Shown here: positions 35,940 through 46,100 of the stretch, in pieces
Position numbering within the stretch: the stretch's first letter is position 1
Layout of the letters: each line of letters begins with the position of its first letter
From: Siderastrea radians
Lineage: Eukaryota; Cnidaria; Anthozoa; Scleractinia; Rhizangiidae
Length of the DNA: 64,000 bases
Assembly: GCA_964017195.1 (NCBI GenBank)
Contig: OZ024896.1
Coordinates: forward strand, 3,364,487-3,428,486
Direction: 5' to 3'
Position numbers and translations under genes: made by a program
Notes under the pieces: model-generated
Databases searched by the model: none
Told to the model about the DNA's origin: nothing
Seen by the model: the letters and a program-made list of their open reading frames with translations, nothing else

Positions 35940-38060
35940 ATTTCAGAGATTTTCCAGTTTAGAGATTCTCCGTTTTAGAGATTCCTCATTTTAGAAATTC
36001 CCTATTCTAGAGATTCTCCGTTTTAGAGATTCCCTATTTTAGAGATTCCCTATTTTAGAGATTCCCTGTTTTAGAGATTCCCCGTTTTAGAGATTCCCTA
36101 TTTTAGAGATTCCCTATTTTAGAGATTCCCCGTTTTAGAGATTCCCCATTTTAGAGATTCCCTATTTTAGAGATTCCCCGTTTTAGAGATTCCCTATTTT
36201 AGAGATTCCCTATTTTAGAGATTTCCCCATTTTAGAGTTTCCCCGTTTTAGAGATTCCCCATTTTAGAGATTCCCCATTTTAGAGATTCCCCGTTTTAGA
36301 GATTCCCTATTTTAGAGATTCCCTATTTTAGAGATTCCCTGTTTTAGAGATTCCCTAGTTTAGAGATTCCCCGTTTTAGAGATTCCCTATTTTAGAGATT
36401 CCCTATTTTAGAGATTCCCTGTTTTAGAGATTCCCTATTATAGAGATTCCCTATTTTAGAGATTCCCCGTTTTAGAGATTCCCTATTTTAGAGATTCCCC
36501 GTTTTAGAGATTCCCTATTTTAGAGATTCCCTATTTTAGAGATTCCCCATTTTAGAGAATCCCTATTTTAGAGATTCCCTGTTTTAGAGATTCCCTATTT
36601 TAGAGATTCCCCGTTTTAGAGATTCCCTGTTTTAGAGATTCCCTATTTTAGAGATTCCCTGTTTTAGAGATTCCCTATTTTAGAGATTCCCTGTTTTAGA
36701 GATTCCCTATTTTAGAGATTCCCTATTTTAGAGATTCCCCGTTTTAGAGATTCCCTATTTTAGAGATTCCCTATTTTAGAGATTGCCCATTTTAGAGAAT
36801 CCCTATTTTAGAGATTCCCTGTTTTAGAGATTCCCTATTTTAGAGATTCCCCCTTTTAGAGATTCCCTAATTTAGAGATTCCCCATTTTAGAAATTCCCT
36901 ATTTTAGAGATTCCCTACTTTAGAGATTCCCTATTTTAGAGATTCCCTATTTTAGAGATTCCCTATTTTAGAGATTCCCCATTTTAGAGATTCCCCGTTT
37001 TAGAGATTCCCCGTTTTAGAGATTCCCTATTTTAGAGATTGCCCATTTTAGAGATTCCCTATTTTAGAGATTCCCCGTTTTCGAGATTCCCTATTTTAGA
37101 GATTCCCTATTTTAGAGATTCCCTATTTTAGAGATTCCCCATTTTAGAGAATCCCTATTTTTGAGATTCCGCGTTTTAGAGATTCCCTATTTTAGAGATT
37201 CCCCGTTTTAGAGATTCCCTATTTTAGAGATTCCCTATTTTAGAGATTCCCCCTTTTAGAGATTCCCTATTTTAGAGATTCCCCATTTTAGAAATTCCCT
37301 ATTTTAGAGATTCCCTACTTTAGAGATTCCCTATTTTAGAGATTCCCTATTTTAGAGATTCCCCATTTTAGAGATTCCCTATTTTAGAGATTCCCCGTTT
37401 TAGAGATTCCCTATTTTAGAGATTGCCCATTTTAGAGATTCCCTATTTTAGAGATTCCCCGTTTTCGAGATTCCCTATTTTAGAGATTCCCTATTTTAGA
37501 GATTCCCTATTTTAGAGATTCCCTATTTTAGAGAATCCCTATTTTTGAGATTCCCCGTTTTAGAGATTCCCTATTTTAGAGATTCCCCGTTTTAGAGATT
37601 CCCTATTTTAGAGATTCCCTATTTTAGAGATTCCCCCTTTTAGAGATTCCCTATTTTAGAGATTCCCCATTTTAGAAATTCCCTATTTTAGAGATTCCCT
37701 ACTTTAGAGATTCCCTATTTTAGAGATTCCCTATTTTAGAGATTCCCCATTTTAGAGATTCCCTATTTTAGAGATTCCCCGTTTTAGAGATTCCCTATTT
37801 TAGAGATTGCCCATTTTAGAGATTCCCCATTTTAGAGATTCCCCGTTTTAGAGATTCCCTATTTTAGAGATTCCCTATTTTAGGGATTCTCTATTTTAGA
37901 GATTCCCCGTTTTAGAGATTCCTCATTTTAGAGATTCCCTATTTTAGAGATTCCCTATTTTAGAGATTCCCCATTTTAGAGATTCCCTATTTTAGAGATT
38001 CCCCATTTTAGAGATTCCCTATTTTAGAGATTCCCCGTTCCCCGTTCCTTATTTTAGAGA
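35940..38060 (-). repeat. 17-bp satellite array B, inverted, with higher-order structure
   Basis: About 124 copies of the reverse complement of array A's unit (AGAGATTCCCTATTTT...), ending in CCCCGTTCCCCGTTCC as the mirror of array A's start. Marker variants (CCCCCTTTTAG, TTTTAGAAATT, CTACTTTAG, GATTGCCCA, TTTTCGAG) recur in the same order at about 36849, 37249 and 37633. This shows a higher-order unit of about 384-400 bp. Confidence 0.95.
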
Positions 38061-38218
38061 TAGCCGAATGTAAACATATAACGCTGTGGCATGATAGGGA
38101 AATTGTTATTTCTACAAGCGGGAACGGGGAATCGAGGAAAATATTTAAGCTTACTTTCAAGTTTACTTCTTCGTTATAACTCAAGACGATTGCCAAAGAA
38201 CGTGATGAGGGAAACAGG

Positions 38219-38354
38219 ACGATGTATTGTCGTAGGATCGCTGAATTTCACCGAGAACTGTTGCTATTTATACATGAATCTGAGAAGTTCTGATTCATCT
38301 ATAAATAGCAACTGTTCTCGGTGAAATTTAGCGATGACCCACGACGATACATGT
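38219..38354. repeat. Hairpin with ~62-bp arms beside the right TIR
   Basis: 38219-38280 (ACGATGTATTGTCGTAGG... to ATGAATC) pairs with 38291-38354, with few mismatches and a 10-base loop. It lies just inside the right 264 bp terminal repeat of the 7.69 kb element and has no counterpart at the left end. Confidence 0.85.
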
Positions 38355-38722
38355 CGACAAGAAATGTCGAAATTTCTTTACAAATATCTACCAAACGTGA
38401 AGTATTCTTGCAACATCAACGACTCTAAAGCCTCTTACTAGTCAATATATGACTCGCCAGCGTAAATTTACGGGATAATTTGGCGCTATCTTTATTCCTT
38501 CGAGCTCAATTCAATTGCGGTAACATCACACACTTTCCATATAAGGTATGATTGACGGAAGCGTATTGCAAAGTGCTCAGAGGTGTTTTGAAAAGAAAAG
38601 TCGCGTAGTAGTGAAAATGGTGGTAATTGAGTAATTTTAAATAATTATATTTAAGTGGCATTTGCAATACTGTAATACTTTGTTGTAGTCATGCAAATAA
38701 AGCTTGTTGTTGTTGTTGTTGT

Positions 38723-39640
38723 TACTAATCGTCCAGACCGTCATACAGTCTGCAAGATGGGTGCCGAAAGTGCTTGTGGGTGACGATACAGACCTTGTTT
38801 TGCTTTGCTACCGTAGATGGATGCGCACGATCTGTTTTTTTTTTTTTTGTTAAGCTCGAGCCCAGGAAAATGTCCAAGAAAAGAAGAGTCTGGGACATAA
38901 AAAAGACCAAGTCTTCGCTGGGTCCGTTTGTGTGTACAAATATTTTGTTCGTGCACGCATTTCTTGGATGTGACACGATCTCCAGGCTCAATGGCATTGG
39001 AAAGGGAGCAGCAATGAAGAAACTCACCACCGATGGATTGTTCTATCTGCAAGCCAAAGCCTTTAACCGCCCAGGTGCTACAAAGGAAGAGATTGTTTTG
39101 GCGGGTGAGAAAGCGTTGGTCTGTCTGTACAATTGCAAATCTCCGGATGAAAGCCTTGATTCATTGCGGTACACTAGATTTGGTCAGTAAGTTCCGACAG
39201 GAACAACCTTTATACAGCCGGAGAGCCTTTCACCAACGTCGGCAGCTGCCGCGTATCACAGCAAGAGAGTGTACTTCCAAATATAACAGTAGAAAGGGAT
39301 ACCGCTCAAGCCTGAAGACTGGGGATGGAAAATGATTGCCGGAAAGCTGTTACCCGTGAGAACAGTCCTGCCGCCAGCCCATGCGTCCCTTCTGGAAGTT
39401 GCAAGATCAAAATCAATATCAATAAACTTTATTTACCCTCGAATTTACAGTGTAGCACACAAGTGCTAATATCTTCGAGCTAATTACATTAATAAATAAT
39501 TACAATAAAAAGTTAATTCTATATAACAAATAAGATAACTAACTACCTAGACAACTAACTTGACAACTAGGACAGACTGCAGTACACAGGACTGTTCCCC
39601 TGCATGTGGTGAATGCAAGCGTCACCCGTTGCGCTAATTC
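38723..39640 (+). pseudogene. 3' part of the split cnidarian-type pseudogene (GDDTDL / HAFLGCDT region)
   Basis: Continuing the reading from 22621: LIVQTVIQSARWVPKVLVG, DDTDLVLLC, HAFLGCDTISRLNGIGKG, DESLDSLRYTRFG, a stop, then SLSPTSAAAAYHSKRVYF, PEDWGWKMIAGKLLP and PPAHASLLEV. A foreign repeat (about 39408-39565, ATCAATAAACTTTATTTACC...) precedes a final CSPACGECKR. Stops after RYTRFGQ and near YFQI, plus the insertion, show it is dead. DDTDLVLL resembles the acidic strand of PIN/FEN-like nucleases, but the family's function is unknown to me. Confidence 0.75.
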
Positions 39641-42375
39641 AGTCGCGTCTGATCTGGGTGCAGATGCGGATGCTATATCTGATGGATGACGTTGTAATAG
39701 TATGAGCTTTGTAAAATATATATATTTTTTATTTACGAAATGAATTTTGATCAGATATAGCTAGAAAATTTCATATTTTCCTTGTATTTACATTTTGGCG
39801 AACAGTGAACATATAAACAACCTAGTAACTTCCATGTTGGATGGGAATTTTTAGCTCAGCGAAAACACCAAAAATGACTTAATTGCGGTATTTTCACTTG
39901 TCTATTCTTGAGTGTCCAGTGCAATACTTAGAACTAAAGACTGGTTATCCATACGCACGTGAACGGCTGATCATGAGATCCAAAACCAAGTCCCAATCTT
40001 AAAACAATTTTATTTTTCATTTTTAAGACCTACAGCCACACATAATATTACGTTTATTGACCACGACGTGCAAAGAAACTACGTATAGCGATTAGAACCA
40101 TTTCTGTAGCACAAATTATAGTCACATTCAAATGTTATGAAATGGTAGTAATAATAACAGTATTAATAACAATAAAAATGATGACGAAAGAGAACTTCTA
40201 CTGGGTTTTATTCTTGGATACCCGACAAAATTGTTTCCCTTTCCCGTAAGTACATCATGTTTTGTTGCAGGGGCGGATCCGGGGGGGAGGATTGGGTGGC
40301 TAGTCACTCCCCTCTAGCGAGAGAAGCGAAGATTCGTGTATGGGCGACCAATTATAATTTTACATTTCATGCATGTTAAACTTATTTATTTCGTTAGCAG
40401 CAATAATACTCGAAAGTTTTCTAATTCAGTTTATTCATATGGTTTATTATAATATTAAATTCATTGTAATCCACTTCGATGTTATAGTCTTAACCAAATG
40501 ATGCTTCTGGTAATTTAAGTTGTGTCTTTGTGCCAAATTATGAACTGAATTTCTTTTTTCCGATAAATTTCGTCGATAAGATGTCATTTAATGGATAGTT
40601 TTGTCCTTTCTCAGTAGGATTCGCATTTCCTTAACGTCGTTTTTATCTGTGTTGATAACTGGCTTATTCATTGTCGTGCAAATTTGACTCGGCAAAGCCT
40701 TAAGTTCAAGTAGGCAATCAAAGTATATAAACATATATACAAGAGGCAAACCACCTGTGAAATTACTAGGTTGCTGCAGCTTAAAGAGAAGAAGCAGAAA
40801 CGTAAAGCAAAGATCAAAGCAAAGACGATGAATCAACTCCGTGCGGCGACTTCCCGCAAAAATGATTGCAATCAATCTACAGAGTTTTTTGTGACTCGGC
40901 GTCTGTCGTTGAGATCAGAAGAACAATTATGTTGCTTTAATAAATCTTCACCTTGTGATAAAAATAAAGCCACAAGTTTAGCAACACAGCAAGTCATTTT
41001 CCTAAAAACTTTTATTTTGATTTTGTACTTTTCAAGTGTATCTCCATTTTTGACCGAACTCAAGGCCAGCGGTTTATAACAGTAATCTATTAAACGAAAC
41101 AAATACGTTTGAACCAATAACCTGTAAACTACCAAAAACAAATTGAAGAAAAACTTTGGCTAACTGAAAGTTTTACCTTTTTTTTTTTTTGATATCTGAC
41201 TTAACATGGCAAAGAGCGAGTTGGAGATCATGTTAGCTTGATTTGTCATCTGTATTTCTATTGAAATTTTCGTTTTCAAATGCTGCCGGGCTTGCAGTTG
41301 AAAAGATATACCAGTTGCAATTTTGTTTCGACAAATTTTTCGGTACTTCGGCACTGTGCAGTGCCGTGTTGTCAATGTAAATTCAATATTCTTACTGTCA
41401 TCTTCCTTGTATGCCAGTTAATTGAATTGTTAATGGTCCTATTGTATAATGGAAGTTTGAATTGCTCAATTGGCCAAAAATCCAAGTCGAAATTGACAAA
41501 CGTGATGTGTGACGCGTAAATTTGAATTTCAAAACGTATAGTCAGCCGTTAAAAGTTTAAACCTTTGTTTGCGGCAATTTACAAGTAATGTTTGTCGATC
41601 TTTTGTAACCATTTGCGAATATAAATCAGTCGTATAAATAAATGAAAGATGTGAATTCAAGTTGTGAACATGTTGATAGCAGGTTTGCGGCAGATAAGAT
41701 AACATTTTAATATCAGATAATTCGTCTCGTTAAGTGCTATTTACAATTAAGTATTTTCCTGTTAGTAAATTTCCCGCTCGCTTTATTGGTCGTGATTGGT
41801 GAAGTTAAAAAGATTAAAATGTTAACGGCTGATAAAAAGAAGCGAATATTTAATTAAGTAATTGTTAAAGAAAAGAAGATGAATTCCAAGAGCGGCTCCG
41901 GCTCTTAAATTGAATTACAATGACCTCCTCTACCTCAGTCGAACCCAGCTATCTCAAATACCTCGCTTTCTCGAACTGAAATTGAACTGAAACAACCTTT
42001 CTCTCGGTTGACTGGTTCGCTTATTACTATATAGGCTATATCAACTTCCCGTTATCTTGAACAATTTTTGGTTTCCATTGCGTGTACGAGACAGAGTGAG
42101 TCAGCTATATTTCAATCCATCTTGAGAGTTTTAACCGATCCTTCAGAAGATACTCTTCTTTTTACTCCTTATCACAATAAAGTTATTTCCTCTGGCTGCT
42201 CTGACGAAACCAGTTTCCCATGCGCTTTGTTAATTAAAGTGAATGGAACGCATTTAAAGCGGATAAAGTGTGAGTTCAAACATTTCAAAACACGCAGGCG
42301 GCCAGTGGGTAACAGTTGTTTGCAGCTGAAAAAGGAACGATCAGCGGTGCAGCGAAGAACTGAGCGGCAAAGAAG
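39641..42375. other. Intergenic, no gene
   Basis: AT-rich sequence with short ORFs lacking recognisable domains. The last several hundred bases presumably hold the promoter and 5' UTR of the first GPCR. An ATATAGG box at about 42029 is a weak TATA-like candidate. Confidence 0.45.
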
Positions 42376-43854
42376 ATGAATTCAAGCACGATTTCCGACA
42401 GCCATAATGCACCGAAAGAATGTGGAATTCATATTTTCCTGGGAGGAACACTTGATCATACTGCCACCGAGGCTTACGCGGTGCTTGTCTTCTTGATAAT
42501 CGTAAACATTATCACTTGTCCCGTTACCATTATTTTAAACACACTGGCCTTACTTGCAGTAAACACAAAACCGCGACTAAAAACCAAGTCCAATGTTGCA
42601 CTCGGCTGCTTGGCCACCACAGATGGGATAATGGGATTGATTGGACGACCTCTTTTTATTGCATGGATAACATCGAGTCTACATGGGCAGAATTCGAGCG
42701 CGTATTGCACGCTGCAAAGTTTATCCAGAAACTCACTCAGAGTGTTAATTGCGGAGTCCCTTTTTCAGCTGGTTTTGATTAACGTGGAGCGGTACATAGC
42801 CATAAAGCACTCCCTAGAGTACATCACCATGGTTACAAAGACTCGTATACTCCGTTCGTCTGCTCTCGCGTGGATCGCAGTGTTATTTTTAACCATAACT
42901 TGTACCATCATAGACAATGATATTTACTTAACTGTAAGCAATATTTTAGTGTGCGTTTGCGTCGCAATTATTATCTTCTGTCAAGTCGTGCTTTACATCG
43001 AGACTCGTCGTCACGAAAAAGAAATTGCTGCCCAGCAAGTCTCACCTGAAGCAAGGCGGAAATTCTTAAAGGAGAAAAAGGCTTTTAAATTAACCACTAT
43101 TCTTTTTTTTATCTTGGTCTTGACTTACTCGCCTATACTGATTGTTCGAATATTGATAGTAAAAATCGTCATCACCTCACCAAATGCAGCTCACATTGCT
43201 TTCTTTACAGCGACATTTTTGTTACTTCACAACTCGCTAATTAACCCAGTGATTTATTGTGTTAGAATAAGAGACTTTCGTGTAGCGTTTATTGAAATAG
43301 CTTTAAGAAAAAACAGTGTGCAAGTTAATCAAATTGAAATGCAAGTTTTTGGAACATTGAAGGTTCTGGTGCAGCATGAGATAGGACAGCAAGGAGAAGA
43401 AGGCCAGGAGACTGAACAAGGCAAGTCATACAACAGCACCAGCAATAGCGACAACAATGATGACAATAACAACGACAAAAACAGCAACAATGACAGCAAC
43501 AACGAAAACAATGAGAAAGACAGCAATGACAGGGACAATGATGCTGACAACAACAATAACAAAAACAGCGACAACAAGAACAATGACAATAACAACAGCA
43601 ACGAAAACAACGAGAGAGACAGCGATAACACTGAGGACAACAATGAAAACAATGACAATAAAGACAGCAACGAAAACAACGAGAGAGACAGCGATAACAC
43701 TGAGGACAACAATGAAAACAATGACAATAAAGACAGCAACGAAAACAACGAGAGACACAGCGATAACACTGAGGACAACAATGAAAGCAATGACAATAAC
43801 GACAGCAACGAAAACAACGAGAGACACAGCGATAACACTGAGGGACAACAATGA
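42376..43854 (+). CDS. Class A (rhodopsin-like) GPCR with Asn/Asp/Ser/Glu repeat tail
   Basis: A single coding exon of 492 residues. Seven hydrophobic segments lie at about 36-62, 74-98, 111-140, 160-180, 186-208, 238-264 and 274-298. Class A landmarks: N55 in TM1, LATTD (79-83) in TM2, C111 before TM3, ERY (138-140) in place of DRY, YSP (251-253) in TM6 and NPVIY (290-294) in TM7. The helix-8 motif RIRDFRVA is shared with the GPCR at 46101. It is closest in style to the adenosine/melanocortin-like receptors expanded in cnidarians, so the ligand is unknown. After about residue 345 the tail becomes a 23-residue repeat rich in N, D, S and E. One extra G at about 43843-43846 shifts frame to GQQ and a stop. 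The start has a good context (AAGATGA). Confidence 0.9.
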   Translation: MNSSTISDSHNAPKECGIHIFLGGTLDHTATEAYAVLVFLIIVNIITCPVTIILNTLALLAVNTKPRLKTKSNVALGCLATTDGIMGLIGRPLFIAWITSSLHGQNSSAYCTLQSLSRNSLRVLIAESLFQLVLINVERYIAIKHSLEYITMVTKTRILRSSALAWIAVLFLTITCTIIDNDIYLTVSNILVCVCVAIIIFCQVVLYIETRRHEKEIAAQQVSPEARRKFLKEKKAFKLTTILFFILVLTYSPILIVRILIVKIVITSPNAAHIAFFTATFLLLHNSLINPVIYCVRIRDFRVAFIEIALRKNSVQVNQIEMQVFGTLKVLVQHEIGQQGEEGQETEQGKSYNSTSNSDNNDDNNNDKNSNNDSNNENNEKDSNDRDNDADNNNNKNSDNKNNDNNNSNENNERDSDNTEDNNENNDNKDSNENNERDSDNTEDNNENNDNKDSNENNERHSDNTEDNNESNDNNDSNENNERHSDNTEGQQ

Positions 43855-44720
43855 AAGCAATGACAATAACGACAGCAACGAAGACAACGAGAGACACAGC
43901 GATAACACTGAGGACAACAATGAAAACAATGACAATAACGACAGCAACGAAAACAACGACAGAGACAGCGATAACACTGAGGACAACAATGAAAACAATG
44001 ACAATAACGACAGCAACGAAAACAACGACAGAGACAGCGATAACACTGAGGACAACAATGAAAGCAATGACAATAACGACAGCAACGAAAACAACGAGAG
44101 AGACAGCGATAACACTGAGGACAACAATGAAAACAATGACAATAACGACAGCGACGAAAGCAACGAGAGAGACAGCGATAACACTGAGGACAACAATGAA
44201 AGCAATGACAATAACGACAGCGACGAAAGCAACGAGAAGACAGCGATAACACTGAGGACAACAATGAAAGCAATGACAATAACGACAGCAACGAAAACAA
44301 CGAGAGAGACAGCGATAACACTGAAGACAACAATGAAAGCAATGACAATAACGACAGCGACGAAAGCAACGAGAGAGACAGCGATAACAGCGATAACACT
44401 GAGGACAACAATGAAAACAATAAAAATAACGACAGCAACGAAAACAACGAGAGAGACAGCGATAACACTGAGGACAACAATGAAAACAATGACAATGACA
44501 ATAACGACAGCATTGAAAACGATGAGAAAGACAGCAATAAGAGCGACAGCACTGAGGACAACAATGACACCACCAACAGCAACAATAATGTTACCAGGTG
44601 GCAACAGCAGCAACATTACCACCGCAACGCCAATGACAACAGCGACAATTATGACAATAACAACAACGAAAACAGCAACAATAATGACAACAACAGCAAC
44701 GAAAACAACACTGAACTGCG
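43436..44720 (+). repeat. 69-bp coding minisatellite at the GPCR C-terminus
   Basis: From about 43600 to 44515 a 69-base unit (23 codons, such as GACAGCGATAACACTGAGGA with ACAATGAAAACAATGACAAT) repeats about 13 times; both sides are looser GAC/AAC/AGC triplet runs. The unit is a multiple of three, so copy-number change alone keeps the GPCR frame. Single-base indels at about 43845 and 44237 break the frame. The long ORFs in other frames and on the minus strand here come from the periodicity. Confidence 0.95.
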
Positions 44721-46100
44721 GCAGTGAAAAAAAAAAACTGACTGGAGATATTTTAAAAGGTCCTAAACGCAGAGTGAGAAATCCTGTGTTCGTTCCCAAT
44801 TAAATAATTAACCAAATACTTGAAACTTGAATGACATTGAATTTGTTATGACCAAACGAAACATCCGATCAATACAAGTACTTGATTGACGCAAAATTAT
44901 TTCTGAATCATGATCTTCATGTAAGCTAGACGAACGTAATAAAATAAACAATAAATAACCATAGTGCGGTAACAGGCAGCGCCACATTTATTTTCTCTTC
45001 ATGTATTTTATTTTTATTATAGCTCAAATGAATAAAGGGGCCAGTTTGTGAAGAAGCGGTGGTGGGTGGGGTCGTGGAAGTGAAACAAACCAGCAATTGA
45101 ATTAATCAACTGGGTTGATAAGGTACGATTGGCTACCTAAAAGAAATTCAAACGCTAACCTTCAGAGCAAGCGGATTGGCTGTGATGAAGGCCTAAAACT
45201 CGAAAAATCAGCTTTTGAATTTCATTACGGTTGTCCAATTTACCTTTTCAACTCCGGCAATTTTCAAGTTTATAGCCTGCTTGGTGCCACTCGGAAGCCC
45301 TGCGGGCCACTTGGTATGCGTGGAGAGGATTTATGACTTACAGTTAATTATAGAGCACTCCAGTGTTCTTTAGTTTTCTTAGAAAAGTTTGATTGTTTCT
45401 TGTGCATTTTCGAGCAAACGTTTTATTTCCCTAAAATCGTACGTCCCGTTGCATTGAAAAAACAGTTGTCTCTATTTCTCAGTTCACCAACTCCGCAGTA
45501 TGCACGACTCTTCCTTCACCATCTTGAGTGAGAAAATTTCGGTTTTTGTTTTTAACGAAGATTGCAAATACTGACTATTTGTTCTTTGTAAAGTAATAAC
45601 CAAGCTGGTTTGAGCTTGACACTGACATGATTTGGTTAAAACTGAAGTCCCGCAATTTTTTTAATATAGCGGTACAGCTTTCTGCAGGGGGTATTGACAT
45701 CATTTCCCAAGTTTCGTCATTTGCATTTTTTTATTGTTTTCACTAGGATTTTTTCGTGAAGGCTGTGCTGCATAACAATTACTTGATTTCTTGACTGTTT
45801 GTTTTCGATCTTGATAATTTGAACAGCCGGAGTGATACCACACACGAACCTTGCAATGCGCTATCGATAAAAGGTTTTACATTTGCCTCTTTTTCGAAAC
45901 AAAGCAAGTTACCGAAGAGCAAATTAATCTTTAAACTTATCAGCGTGGATGCCGTATTTTAATTGATTTTTGTTTAACCTGTCAAAGGTGCACTAAGAGA
46001 AAACCAATAATCAAAACGACGCATTTTAAAAAGTCCACCTGGTGAAGTCAACTTGAAATAGCTTTTCTTTAAACGTATTTTCTTGTTCTTAGTTCCAACC
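44721..46100. other. Intergenic between the two GPCR genes
   Basis: 3' flank of the first receptor (AATAAA-like hexamers near 44939-44956) and 5' flank of the second. A pyrimidine tract ending TTCTTGTTCTTAG at 46080-46092, just before the second start codon, looks like a 3' splice site, so the second gene may have an intron in its 5' UTR. Confidence 0.45.

Larger units (their letters stand above)
30935..38624. mobile_element. 7.69-kb element with 264-bp terminal inverted repeats, no transposase
   Basis: 30935-31198 and 38361-38624 are inverted copies at about 95 percent identity by eye (ACCACCATTTTCACTACTAC at the tips). AATT directly outside each tip (30931-30934, 38625-38628) may be the target duplication. 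Inside the long arms come opposed 17 bp satellite arrays and, inward of those, a further weakly matching inverted block (about 32426-32473 against 35872-35916). The element sits in the LINE 3' UTR: removing it joins ...TTTTAATT to GAGTAATTTTAAA. No ORF of known type is present, so it is non-autonomous or decayed; the superfamily is unknown. Confidence 0.8.
22615..38729 (+). mobile_element. 5'-truncated LINE insertion (itself split by two younger insertions), with TACTAAT target duplication
   Basis: A direct repeat TACTAAT (22615-22621 and 38723-38729) flanks the insertion; one copy plus its flanks restores an uninterrupted coding reading of the host pseudogene. LINE sequence occupies about 22622-23413, 28936-30934 and 38629-38722. 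The 3' end is a (TTG)n tract after AATAAA, as in L2/CR1-like elements. The remaining spans belong to insertions described separately. Host pseudogene, LINE direction and duplication agree with one target-primed insertion followed by later invasions. Confidence 0.85.

Noticed and set aside
31640..38060. Short regular repeats that could suggest a CRISPR array
   Set aside because: The units are 17 bp directly head to tail with no unique spacers, in a eukaryotic transposon context; this is a satellite.
42068..42379. 103-codon ORF overlapping the GPCR start codon
   Set aside because: It has no ATG near its 5' end and no recognisable domain; it is probably 5' UTR.
43325..44799. Long minus-strand and alternate-frame ORFs (up to 457 codons) across the GPCR tail
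   Set aside because: The 69 bp period is a multiple of three, so several frames stay open. The Leu/Ser-, Cys/His- and Val/Ile-rich products have no start context or domain; only the plus-strand GPCR frame is supported.
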